A DNA stretch of 32,639 nucleotides from Paulinella micropora (GCA_009731375.1 BJOX01000242.1:558963-591601); one strand, 5' to 3'; positions 12,131 to 24,615 are shown, counted from the first letter of the stretch. A program made the numbers and translations. The notes: generated by a model not told the origin, from the sequence alone.

Positions 12131-12210
<80 letters not shown>

Positions 12211-12211
12211 C
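12131..12211. repeat. (TCTA)n upstream of LINE fragment
   Basis: About 80 bp of TCTA in the same strand orientation as the LINE fragment that follows. Confidence 0.93.
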
Positions 12212-12424
12212 GGACTAACGGCTTCCTTTTCTTTCTCTTCTTCCTTATCCTCCCACTCTCCATTCCTAGATTGCCTTTTTCTTCAACGTCCTTCCTCCTC
12301 TTCTTTTTCCAGAACACAGTCTACCCGTGATTCCCATCCCGGACACATGCACAGTACACAAATTATTGTTTGATGTGAAACTGCGTTCCTTTGCAAGGAC
12401 TACATTCCTTTGCGACATCTCATC
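12212..12424 (+). mobile_element. RLE-LINE copy 3: 3' UTR fragment (213 bp)
   Basis: From GGACTAACGGCTTCC to GCGACATCTCATC it matches the LINE 3' untranslated end at 21046-21257 (reverse complement) and 27747-27957. By eye it is identical to copy 1, including CCTCCCACTCTCC where copy 2 has CCTCCCTCTCTCC. It is truncated 5' inside the 3' UTR, so it has no coding sequence, and it ends directly in TCTA. Confidence 0.95.
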
Positions 12425-12441
12425 TATCTATCTATCTATCT

Positions 12442-12749
12442 AGACTTCCTTGGTTGACGAAATCAGAAGCTCCTTTTTTCTGACATTAGTCCATATCTCA
12501 TCAGTTGATCTCATCACTTACTCAACGAAGCGAACAAGGCCACTTGAGGTGTCACTGACCCTCCCTTGGGCTTGGTTTTTTGAAATGGGTGCCATCTGTC
12601 GACAGACAGAGAATTAGGGGATGGTGTGGGTGTGCTGGGCCCGTGGTAGGGTGCCTTATGTGTGCCTAGCCATACGCCTATAAGTCACATGCCGAAATAG
12701 CGACGGGAAGCACAATCCTGTTCCCTCAGGGTGCCCTTTCTCGCTTGTT
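12442..12749 (+). mobile_element. Family R copy E, dimer-junction fragment cut by gap
   Basis: It starts at AGACTTCCTTGG immediately after the short TCTA tail of LINE copy 3 and runs to CATATCTCATC. At 12502/12503 it continues without TCTA into AGTTGATC, the head of the next R monomer, and is then lost in the N gap at CTCGCTTGTT. It therefore preserves a head-to-tail monomer junction. Confidence 0.9.
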
Positions 12750-13278
12750 NNNNNNNNNNNNNNNNNNNNNNNNNNNNNNNNNNNNNNNNNNNNNNNNNNN
12801 NNNNNNNNNNNNNNNNNNNNNNNNNNNNNNNNNNNNNNNNNNNNNNNNNNNNNNNNNNNNNNNNNNNNNNNNNNNNNNNNNNNNNNNNNNNNNNNNNNNN
12901 NNNNNNNNNNNNNNNNNNNNNNNNNNNNNNNNNNNNNNNNNNNNNNNNNNNNNNNNNNNNNNNNNNNNNNNNNNNNNNNNNNNNNNNNNNNNNNNNNNNN
13001 NNNNNNNNNNNNNNNNNNNNNNNNNNNNNNNNNNNNNNNNNNNNNNNNNNNNNNNNNNNNNNNNNNNNNNNNNNNNNNNNNNNNNNNNNNNNNNNNNNNN
13101 NNNNNNNNNNNNNNNNNNNNNNNNNNNNNNNNNNNNNNNNNNNNNNNNNNNNNNNNNNNNNNNNNNNNNNNNNNNNNNNNNNNNNNNNNNNNNNNNNNNN
13201 NNNNNNNNNNNNNNNNNNNNNNNNNNNNNNNNNNNNNNNNNNNNNNNNNNNNNNNNNNNNNNNNNNNNNNNNNNNNNN
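12750..13278. other. Assembly gap (529 N)
   Basis: Unknown sequence. The left flank is family R copy E and the right flank is TACC/TCTA repeat, so the missing part probably holds the rest of an R monomer and more array. Confidence 0.99.
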
Positions 13279-14732
<1,454 letters not shown>

Positions 14733-14734
<2 letters not shown>

Positions 14735-14889
14735 ACTTTTCTTCGCAAGGGAAAGGATGATCGTCATGGCTTATTTCTATGTATGTATGTATGTATGTAT
14801 GAATGTATGTATGTATGAATGTATGCATGTATGCATGTATGCATGTTTGTATTTGCGTGCATGTAATTTTATGTATTTATCTATGTATT

Positions 14890-14923
<34 letters not shown>

Positions 14924-15532
14924 TGTATGTATATGTCTATGTATGTATGTATGTATGTATGTATGTATGCATGTATGTATGTATGTATATATGCTTGTGC
15001 GTGCATGTAATTTAATGTATGTATGTATGTATGTATGTATGTATGCATGCATGCATGTATGCATGTATGTATGTATGAATGTATGTATGTACGTATGTAT
15101 GCATGTATGTATGAATGTATGTATGAGTGTATGCATGTATGAATGTATGTATGTTTGCATTTGCGTGCATGTAATTTAATGTATGAATGTATGTATTTAT
15201 CTATGTATGTATGTATGTATGTATGTATGTATGTATGTATATGTCTATGTATGTATGTATGTATGTATGTATGTATGTATGTATGTATGTATGTTTGTTT
15301 GTGCGTGCATGTAATTTAATGTATGTATGTATGAATGTATGTATGTATGTATGTATGCATGTATGTATGTAATGTATGTATGTAATGTATGTATGTAATG
15401 TATGTATGTAATGTATGTATGTAATGTATGTATGTAATGTATGTATGTATGTATGTTATGTATGTATGTATGTATGTATGTATGTATGTGCGTGCATGTA
15501 ATTTAATGTATGTATGTATGTATGTATGTATG

Positions 15533-15565
<33 letters not shown>

Positions 15566-15780
15566 GTGTAATATATATGTTGTTTGTAATGTATGTATGT
15601 ATGTATGTATGTATGTATGTATGTATGTATGTATGTATGTATTTATGTAATGTATGTTGTATGTATGTATGTATGTATGTATGTATGTATGTGTATGTAT
15701 GTATGCATGCATGTATGTATGCATGTATATATGTAAGTAATGTATGTATGTAATGTATGTATGTATGTATTTTATGTATG

Positions 15781-15811
<31 letters not shown>

Positions 15812-15919
15812 TGTATGTATGTATGTATGTTATGTATGTATGTTATGTATGTATGTATGTATGTATGTATGTATGTGCGTGCATGTAATTTAATGTATGT
15901 ATGTATGTATTTATGTATG

Positions 15920-15954
<35 letters not shown>

Positions 15955-16466
15955 TATATATGTTGTTTGTAATGTATGTATGTATGTATGTATGTATGTA
16001 TGTATTTATGTAATGTATGTATGATGTATGTATGTATGTATGTATGTATGTATGTGTATGTATGCATGCATGTATGTATGCATGTATGTATGCAACTAAT
16101 GTATGTATGTAATGTATGTATGTATGTATTTTATGTATGTATGTATGTTTGTATGTATGTATGTATGTATGTATGTATGTATGTACGTATGTGCGTGCAT
16201 GTAATTTAATGTATGTTTGTAAGTATGTATGTATGAATGTGCGTGCATGTAATTTAATGTATGTATGTATGTATGTATGTATGTATATATATGTATGTAT
16301 GTATTTGATGTATGTTGTATGTAATGCATGTACGTGTGTATGTATGTATGTATGTATGTATGTATGTATGTATGTATGTATGTATGTGTGTGTATGTATG
16401 TATGTGTTTGTGTATGTATGTATGTATGAATGTAATGTATGTTTGAATGTAATGTATGTATGTATG
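14733..16466. repeat. (TATG)n array with a recurrent 19-bp GCGTGCATG motif
   Basis: 14733-14770 is a diverged copy of the CTTTTCTTCACAATTG unit seen at 17575 and marks the TCTA-to-TATG change. The motif GCGTGCATGTAATTTAATG (first copy one base different) recurs near 14855, 15000, 15161, 15303, 15490, 15878, 16193 and 16241, giving an irregular higher-order repeat. Segments from 15488 and 15876 are duplicates. Confidence 0.88.
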
Positions 16467-17358
16467 TAGCTATCTCTTTTTTTCACAATTGATGTATGTA
16501 TGTATGTATGTGTATATGTATGCATGTATGAATATAATGTATGTACGTATGTAGCTATTACTTTTCTTCACAATTGATGTATGTATGTACGTGTTGATGC
16601 ATGTATGCATGTATACATGTATATATGTATGTATGAATGTAATGAATGTATGTATGTAGCAATACACCTATGTTATGTATGTAAGTATGTATGTATGTAT
16701 GTATGTATGTATGAATTCAATGTATGTATGTAGCTATCTCTTTTCTTCACAATTGATGTATGTATGTATGTATGTATGTATGTATGTAGGTATGTGTGGG
16801 TATGAATGTAATGTGTGTATGTATGTAGCTATCTCTTTTCTTCACAATTGGTGTATGTATGTATGTTTGTATGTATGTATGTATGTATGTATGTATGTGT
16901 GTGTATGAATGCAATGTATGTAAGTATGTAGCTATCACTTTTCTTCACAATTGATATATGTATGTATGTCTGTATGTATGTCTGTATGTATGTCTGTATG
17001 TATGTACGTATGTATGTATGTGTATGTGTGTGTGTATGAATGTAATGTATGTATGTATGTAGCTATCTCTTTTCTTCACAATGTATGTATGTATGTATGT
17101 ATGTATGTATGTATGTATGCATGTATGTATGTAATGTATGTATGTATGCAGCTATCTCTTTTCTTCACAATTGATGTATGTATGTATGTATGTATGTATG
17201 TGTGTATGAATGTAATGTATGTATGTATGTAGCTATCTCTTTTCTTCACAATTGATGTATGTATGTATGTATGTATGTATGTATGTATGTATGTATGAAT
17301 GTAATGTATGTATGTATGTAGCTATCTCTTTTCTTTACAATGTATGTATGTATGTATG

Positions 17359-17389
<31 letters not shown>

Positions 17390-17615
17390 TGTATGTATGT
17401 ATGTAGCTATCTCTTTTCTTCACAATTCATGTATGTATGTATGTACGTATGTATGTATGTATGTATGTATGCATGTATGAGTGTATGTATGTATCTATCT
17501 ATTTTCTTCACAATTGATGTATGTATGTACGTGTTTATGTATGTATGCATGTATGCATGTATGTGTGTATGTATGTAGGTATCCCTTTTCTTCACAATTG
17601 AAAAGAATGACCGTC
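16467..17615. repeat. Higher-order repeat, period about 85 bp (TAGCTATCTCTTTTCTTCAC unit)
   Basis: A conserved block of about 26 bp, TAGCTATCTCTTTTCTTCAC plus AATTGATG, starts near 16467, 16552, 16731, 16825, 16929, 17060, 17149, 17230, 17319, 17404, 17491 and 17575, with a degenerate copy at 16657. Variable (TATG)n fills the space between. Spacing settles at 81-89 bp from 17060 onward. The last unit extends into AATTGAAAAGAATGACCGTCC, pairing CTTTTC with GAAAAG, and opens into TCTA. Confidence 0.92.
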
Positions 17616-17872
<257 letters not shown>

Positions 17873-17948
17873 GTAGCTATCTCTTCTCATCGCAATTGAA
17901 AAGAATGACTGTACTAGCTGTCGTGGACAACAAAGCGGGGTATGATAT

Positions 17949-18010
<62 letters not shown>

Positions 18011-18025
18011 GGATAGATAGATAGG

Positions 18026-18097
<72 letters not shown>

Positions 18098-18288
18098 GGG
18101 GATGACCGTGCTAGCTGTCGTGGACAACAAGGCGGGGTAAGATAGATAGATAGATTGGTAGATAGATAGATGGATAGATAGATAGATAGAGAGATGGATG
18201 GATGGATGGATGGATGGATGGATGGATGAATGGATGGATTGATGGATGGATAGATAGATAGTTGGATGGATGGATGGATGGATGGATG

Positions 18289-18369
<81 letters not shown>

Positions 18370-18480
18370 GATAGATAGATAGAGGATGACTGTACTAGCT
18401 GTCGTGGACAACAAGGCGGGGTATGACAGATAGATAGGTAGATATATAGATAGATAGATGGATGGATGGATGAATGGATG

Positions 18481-18516
<36 letters not shown>

Positions 18517-18538
18517 TATAGATAGATAGATAGATAGG

Positions 18539-18610
<72 letters not shown>

Positions 18611-18721
18611 ATGACTGTACTAGCTGTCGTGGACAACAAGGAGGGGTATGATAGATATATAGGTAGATAGATAGATAGATGGATGAATGGATGAATGGAG
18701 TGGATAGATAGATAGATAGAT

Positions 18722-18772
<51 letters not shown>

Positions 18773-18980
18773 CAGATAGATAGAGGGGATGACCGTGCTA
18801 GCTGTCGTGGACAACAAGGCGGGGTAAGATAGATAGATAGATTGGTAGATAGATAGATGGATAGATAGATAGATAGAGAGATGGATGGATGGATGGATGG
18901 ATGGATGGATGGATGAATGGATGGATTGATGGATGGATAGATAGATAGTTGGATGGATGGATGGATGGATGGATAGATAC

Positions 18981-19030
<50 letters not shown>

Positions 19031-19031
19031 G

Positions 19032-19064
<33 letters not shown>

Positions 19065-19117
19065 TAAGAGATAGATATATAGATGGATGGATAGATAGAT
19101 AGATAGATAGATAGATT

Positions 19118-19179
<62 letters not shown>

Positions 19180-19231
19180 GAGGATGACCGTGCTAGCTGT
19201 CGTTGACAACAAGGCGGGGTAAGATGGATGT

Positions 19232-19277
<46 letters not shown>

Positions 19278-19310
19278 GGATGGATGGATGGATGGATGGA
19301 TGGATGGATG

Positions 19311-19371
<61 letters not shown>

Positions 19372-19586
19372 GGAGAGGAGGGAGAGGGAGAGAGAAAGGG
19401 AGAGAGGGAGAGAGGGAGGGAGAGAGAGAGAGAGAGATAGATAGATAGATGGATGGATAGATAGAGGATGACTGTGCTAGCTGTCGTGGACTACAAGGCA
19501 GGGTATGATAGATAGATAGGTAGATAGATAGATAGATAGATGGATGGATGGATGAATGGATGGATGGATGGATGGATAGATAGTTG

Positions 19587-19640
<54 letters not shown>

Positions 19641-19778
19641 AATATAGATGGATGGATGGGTGGATGGATGAATCCATGGATGGATGGATAAATAGATAGA
19701 TAGTTGGATGGATGGATGGATGGATGGATAGATAGATAGATAGATAGGTAGGTAGATAGATAGATAGATAGATAAATG

Positions 19779-19848
<70 letters not shown>

Positions 19849-19907
19849 GAGGATGACCGTGCTAGCTGTCGTGGACAACATGGCGGGGTATGATAGATAG
19901 ATAGATG

Positions 19908-19949
<42 letters not shown>

Positions 19950-19950
19950 G

Positions 19951-19982
<32 letters not shown>

Positions 19983-20048
19983 GGATGGATGGATGGATGG
20001 ATGGATAGATGGATAGATGGATAGATAGATAGATAGATAGATAGATAT

Positions 20049-20099
<51 letters not shown>

Positions 20100-20100
20100 T
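17873..20100. repeat. (TAGA)n/(TGGA)n array with eight copies of a 40-bp unit
   Basis: A unit of about 40 bp containing CTAGCTGTCGTGGACAACAA and GGCGGGGTA occurs at about 17903, 18098, 18383, 18609, 18784, 19180, 19464 and 19848. TAGA and TGGA tetramers lie between. The first copy is fused to a TAGCTATCTCTTCTCATCGC unit, linking this array to the preceding higher-order repeat. The segments from 18098 and 18784 are near-identical for about 190 bp, a 686-bp duplication step. Spacers are microsatellite, so this is not CRISPR. Confidence 0.92.
19315..19437. repeat. (GA)n purine tract
   Basis: About 120 bp of GA with GGGA variants lies inside the TAGA/TGGA array. The strand is all purine. Confidence 0.93.
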
Positions 20101-20161
20101 GCTTAATGTTCAATCTATGGGCGTGGCGTAGCTACTATTGCATCATATACGACTAGGTAGG

Positions 20162-20226
<65 letters not shown>

Positions 20227-20227
20227 T

Positions 20228-20280
<53 letters not shown>

Positions 20281-20281
20281 G

Positions 20282-20362
<81 letters not shown>

Positions 20363-20420
20363 GTTTAATGTTAAATCTATGGGCGTGGCGTAGCTCCAAT
20401 TGCCTCCTATACTTCTAGGT
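20101..20420. repeat. Two copies of a 57-bp unit separated by TAGA
   Basis: Units at 20101-20156 and 20361-20417 share TTAATGTT, AATCTATGGGCGTGGCGTAG and TATAC...CTAGGTAG, and are spaced 260 bp apart. Several substitutions separate them. No known function is recognised. Confidence 0.85.
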
Positions 20421-20436
20421 AGATAGATAGATAGAC

Positions 20437-20488
<52 letters not shown>

Positions 20489-20489
20489 T

Positions 20490-20520
<31 letters not shown>

Positions 20521-20590
20521 GGATAGATGGATAGATAAATAGATAGATGGATAAATAGATAGATAGATAGATAGATAGATAGACAGATAG

Positions 20591-20669
<79 letters not shown>

Positions 20670-20687
20670 GGTAGGTAAGTAGGTAGG

Positions 20688-20749
<62 letters not shown>

Positions 20750-20912
20750 TATAGATAGATAGGTAGATAAACGGATGGCTGGATGGATGGATGGATGGAT
20801 AGATAGATAGATAGACAGACAAACAGACAGCCAGACATGCAGACAGACAGATAGATACATAGACAGTTAGACAGACATGTTCATATATAGATAGATAGAT
20901 AGATAGATAGAC

Positions 20913-20955
<43 letters not shown>

Positions 20956-20956
20956 C

Positions 20957-21045
<89 letters not shown>
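20421..21045. repeat. (TAGA)n array downstream of LINE copy 1
   Basis: TAGA with TAGG (20666-20690), TGGA (20773-20800) and ACAG (20812-20876) blocks. This is TCTA on the LINE's sense strand and directly follows the LINE 3' terminus at 21046. Confidence 0.94.
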
Positions 21046-21048
<3 letters not shown>

Positions 21049-21360
21049 GAGATGTCGCAAAGGAATGTAGTCCTTGCAAAGGAACGCAGTTTCACATCAA
21101 ACAATAATTTGTGTACTGTGCATGTGTCCGGGATGGGAATCACGGGTAGACTGTGTTCTGGAAAAAGAAGAGGAGGAAGGACGTTGAAGAAAAAGGCAAT
21201 CTAGGAATGGAGAGTGGGAGGATAAGGAAGAAGAGAAAGAAAAGGAAGCCGTTAGTCCAAGTGTTTTGAGCACCGTAAGCTTGCGCAAGCTACAATGATG
21301 ACATTGTATGAGGCCTAAACCCCCGCAGGGACCTAGCCCGGGCTATGCAACACTGGACGG
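21046..21360 (-). other. LINE 3' UTR with palindromes
   Basis: Sense-strand order after the stop: ACAATG-TCAT-CATTGT hairpin, perfect palindrome AGCTTGCGCAAGCT, a pyrimidine-rich stretch, TCCTT-TGC-AAGGA hairpin, and terminal GCGACATCTCATC abutting TCTA. It is preserved in copy 2 (three substitutions seen by eye), and its last 213 bp form copy 3. The 3' UTR of such elements is what RT recognises, so these foldbacks are candidate recognition structures. Confidence 0.75.
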
Positions 21361-23901
21361 CTATGATGGAATGCAGTCACCAATACGGACTAGAGGAAGA
21401 TTAGTCCAATTTTTGACTGCACAGGAGCGATAAATCGCAAAAGAGCAACGAGCTACGCAGGAGGATAGCTTGAAGCAAAGGGATTTGGATTGGGGATGGG
21501 AAAAACCCAAGGCGCGGAAACATCGATGAACAGAGAACGATACCATGCCGCGAGCCCCGCATTCGATTGGTCGAAGGTGGCAGGTCCATCCGTTGTCCTC
21601 GATTTGAGATTTGAGCTTGTTGTATCGGTTGGTCTTGTAGGCTCGTGCGTCAAGGATGTTTTCCTCGACCGGGCACGTTAGCTCGATCAGAATACATATC
21701 TTGGTAGACAGTGACCAGACAACGATATCGGGGCGGAGGTCAGTGACACAAATGTGGACAGGAAAGGCTTGCTCAGAACCGGTGTATTGGGTTTGGAGTT
21801 GCCAATCGTTTGCAGTGTCAAGCAGGGATGGTCGATGAAATGACTGTCTCTTAGGCTTCTGCTCGCCCTCTTTCACAAACATAGACTTTGATTCATTTTG
21901 GTCTATAGGGGAGCGTTTGTTATGGCTCTCGATGTGTTTTTGAAGGGGAGCTTCAATAGTGCAGAGCACAGAGTCATGACGCCAGGTATAGCGGCCTTGT
22001 TTGAGGGCAACATGGCAACCGGAGAGGATGTGGCATAGATGTGCTTGACCAGAACAGAGGGCACACTTGTTGTTGGGAATGATTCCCCACAGACGTCTAA
22101 GGTCGGGGGTAATAACCGAGTTTGTGCTTGCGTTGATGACCCAAGAGATTAAACGGGGATTACGGGTTCCGATGAGGCGAGCCCAGGAGAGGTCGAAGGG
22201 GCATGCGTCTTCAAAACGAAGGAAGCACCCTTGCATGGCTTTGTCCATGTCATGCACTGTGGTTGTCTCAAGTATTGTCTCAGCAGCTAATTCTAAAACC
22301 CTGTCTTTGCGGTCTGTGATGGAATGTTCTTTTGGATAGCGACCATGGCCAAGTCCGAGATGATCGGATTGGCCTCGATGTTTGAATTCAAAATCAACTT
22401 GTGCCTCAAGCTTTTCGAGCACAGGCTCTGGTTTCCAGATAGTTCGAAATGTTTCGTGTTTCGTCAGGTTCATCGCATAAATGGACGAGAGGTGTTTATC
22501 TGGGCAGTACTTCAGCATTTGAGCACGGTTGATTTGAAGTCGCTGGTAAAAAGAGACGATGGATTGGAGCTGTAGACCGAATTTCGAGCGTGGGCGGTAA
22601 AGGCAAGAGACCAGAGCTCTTTTGTAGATATTGGCCCATTTTTTGAGGAAGCGGGTCGCAATTTTCTCAAGGGTTTTGGCGAAAGATAAGCAGAGGTCAT
22701 AAATGAGAAATGGCCAGGCAAGTGACTGGACAGCGTAGTGCTGGTATAGCCAAAATTTCATAAAGCCATTGATCGAGCAGCTATCGATGGCTTGCATAGA
22801 AAGAATGAACTTCTTTTGGATTGCTGCACGTTGTTCGTTTTCGCTGAGGTCATGGTAGACAATCCATCCGAGGTCTTTGAAAGGCTTGTCAGCGATGAAG
22901 TCAATCGGTTTGCCAGTAATAGTAAGGGCGGGGTCGAAGGGTGGGAACGAGATCGGCAATAATCGTTTGAGACCCTTATAGTCGTCGGCTTTAGTCCAGT
23001 ATTTGAAAGCAAGGCTTTTGCATTTGGGCGGTTTCGCGGCCATTGTTCTGGACCATGACAGAAATTTGTCAATCATGTTGATGGACGATTGACAGTGTTT
23101 CGGGGATCGGCAGTGTAGTTTGAGGTCGTCAGCATAAGCAGCTTCGTGCACGATGACTTCATCTGTTGAGGTCTTATGCTTGAAATGATAACCGTTGTTT
23201 TTGGTCAAGGATGATAGGAGGTCAAGGAGTAGGTTGAAAACTATGTTGAAAAGGAGAGGAGAAATGCAGCATCCTTGAAAAACGCCAACAGCAAAAACAA
23301 AGGGTTCTGATGACCAATCTTTCCCTTCGATTTTGGCTACTAAGAGTTCGTAGTATAAAAAGATTATGCGAGCAAACATAGGGGGCACGTGGTACCACCA
23401 GAGAGCGAACTGGATCAAGTTGTGGTTTACGCTTCCAAAAGCGTTTTGTAGGTCAATCCATGCTATGACCAGTTGGCGATAGTGATCTTTTGCATTTCTG
23501 ATGGTAGCTTTTGTAGTAGCAATGTGCTCGGGGCATCCTGCAACGTTACGGAGGAAACCTTTTTGTTTTGCTCTGTCAAAGTACTTGTTATCTAGCAAAA
23601 AACTCTCTAGGCGTTTTGACCACAAAGAGAAAAATACCTTACCCGAGCAGCTTGTCAGAGCAATCGGACGATAGTTTGAGGCCTGAAGTGGATCGCCGTC
23701 CTTATGAAGGAGGGAGATAGCAGCTTGGGCCCAGCTATTAGCTACATCCGTTGTCCAACACTTGACAATGAGTTTGTGTAAGAAAAGTAAAGCGGTGGGA
23801 AGTCTCTTGTAAACAAGGTAGCTAATACTATCTCTGCCAGGGGCTGCACCATTACGCTTGGCAAACACAGATCTTTTGGTTTCCAAGAAGGACGGTGGCT
23901 T
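21361..23901 (-). CDS. LINE polyprotein: reverse transcriptase + CCHC zinc knuckle + RLE (5'-partial)
   Basis: The frame gives about 846 element-derived residues. A further 35 Ser-Ile-Tyr-Leu residues upstream are just TCTA repeat read in frame (numbering below includes them). RT motifs are in order: AAPGRDSISY (54-63), NYRPIAL (111-117), motif A IDLQNAF with D185, motif B GVFQGCCISP (241-250), catalytic YADD (291-294) and a thumb-side KDLGWIV (377-383). A C-X2-C-X7-H-X4-C knuckle spans 648-664. The endonuclease core is RPDIVVW (758-764), E775 in IELTCP, and KTNRY (791-795), the PD-(D/E)xK layout of R2/R4/NeSL/Hero-type elements. The product would nick DNA and copy element RNA at the nick. 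It lacks the N-terminal target-binding domain and has no recognisable native start, so this copy alone is probably not autonomous. The intact frame implies recent insertion. Clade assignment needs a tree. Confidence 0.93.
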   Translation of the reverse strand, partial: KPPSFLETKRSVFAKRNGAAPGRDSISYLVYKRLPTALLFLHKLIVKCWTTDVANSWAQAAISLLHKDGDPLQASNYRPIALTSCSGKVFFSLWSKRLESFLLDNKYFDRAKQKGFLRNVAGCPEHIATTKATIRNAKDHYRQLVIAWIDLQNAFGSVNHNLIQFALWWYHVPPMFARIIFLYYELLVAKIEGKDWSSEPFVFAVGVFQGCCISPLLFNIVFNLLLDLLSSLTKNNGYHFKHKTSTDEVIVHEAAYADDLKLHCRSPKHCQSSINMIDKFLSWSRTMAAKPPKCKSLAFKYWTKADDYKGLKRLLPISFPPFDPALTITGKPIDFIADKPFKDLGWIVYHDLSENEQRAAIQKKFILSMQAIDSCSINGFMKFWLYQHYAVQSLAWPFLIYDLCLSFAKTLEKIATRFLKKWANIYKRALVSCLYRPRSKFGLQLQSIVSFYQRLQINRAQMLKYCPDKHLSSIYAMNLTKHETFRTIWKPEPVLEKLEAQVDFEFKHRGQSDHLGLGHGRYPKEHSITDRKDRVLELAAETILETTTVHDMDKAMQGCFLRFEDACPFDLSWARLIGTRNPRLISWVINASTNSVITPDLRRLWGIIPNNKCALCSGQAHLCHILSGCHVALKQGRYTWRHDSVLCTIEAPLQKHIESHNKRSPIDQNESKSMFVKEGEQKPKRQSFHRPSLLDTANDWQLQTQYTGSEQAFPVHICVTDLRPDIVVWSLSTKICILIELTCPVEENILDARAYKTNRYNKLKSQIEDNGWTCHLRPIECGARGMVSFSVHRCFRALGFSHPQSKSLCFKLSSCVARCSFAIYRSCAVKNWTNLPLVRIGDCIPS

Positions 23902-23947
<46 letters not shown>

Positions 23948-23948
23948 T

Positions 23949-23983
<35 letters not shown>

Positions 23984-24026
23984 CATAGATACATAGATAG
24001 ATACATAGATAGATAGATAGATACAC

Positions 24027-24072
<46 letters not shown>

Positions 24073-24176
24073 GTAGGTAGGTAGGTAGGTAGGTAGGTAG
24101 GTAGGATAGATAGATAGATAGGTAGGTAGGTAGGTAGGTAGGTAGGTAGGTAAGATAGATAGATAGGATAGATAGG

Positions 24177-24251
<75 letters not shown>

Positions 24252-24394
24252 GTAGGTAGGTAGATAGAGATAGAAGATAGATATGGTAGGTAGGTAGATA
24301 GGAAGATAGGTAGGTAGGGAGATAGGAAGGAGGATAGGTAAGTAGGTAGGTAGGTAGGTAGGTAGGTAGGTAGATAGGTAGATAGGTAGATAGG

Positions 24395-24455
<61 letters not shown>

Positions 24456-24475
24456 TGGTAGGTAGGTAGAGAGGT

Positions 24476-24522
<47 letters not shown>

Positions 24523-24535
24523 ATCTTTCTATCTT

Positions 24536-24577
<42 letters not shown>

Positions 24578-24582
24578 CATCC

Positions 24583-24615
<33 letters not shown>

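Larger units (their letters stand above)
21046..23901 (-). mobile_element. RLE-type non-LTR retrotransposon (LINE), copy 1, 5'-truncated
   Basis: This 2856-bp copy carries one uninterrupted ORF (RT, zinc knuckle, restriction-like endonuclease) and a 3' UTR of about 315 bp. On the sense strand it starts abruptly at AAGCCACCGTCC within TCTA repeat and ends ...CTTTGCGACATCTCATC, then TCTA. There is no poly(A), LTR or inverted terminal repeat. The missing 5' part would hold the N-terminal DNA-binding region and 5' UTR. A target-site duplication cannot be seen because both flanks are the same microsatellite. Confidence 0.95.

Noticed and set aside
17914-19212. 432-codon minus-strand ORF
   Set aside because: It is TAGA array read as TCTA on the minus strand, interrupted by the 40-bp units. 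No domain or compositional sign of a protein.
17903-19894. CRISPR-like regularly spaced repeats
   Set aside because: Spacing is irregular (175-400 bp), spacers are TAGA/TGGA microsatellite, and there are no cas genes. The context is eukaryotic.
21097-21288. 63-codon ORF in the LINE 3' UTR, repeated at 27715-27906
   Set aside because: It follows the polyprotein stop, is Ser/Phe-rich from a pyrimidine tract, and has no recognisable domain.
21490-21681. 63-codon plus-strand ORF opposite the LINE, also found at 27322-27513
   Set aside because: It is antisense to the endonuclease domain and recurs only because the LINE copies are identical.
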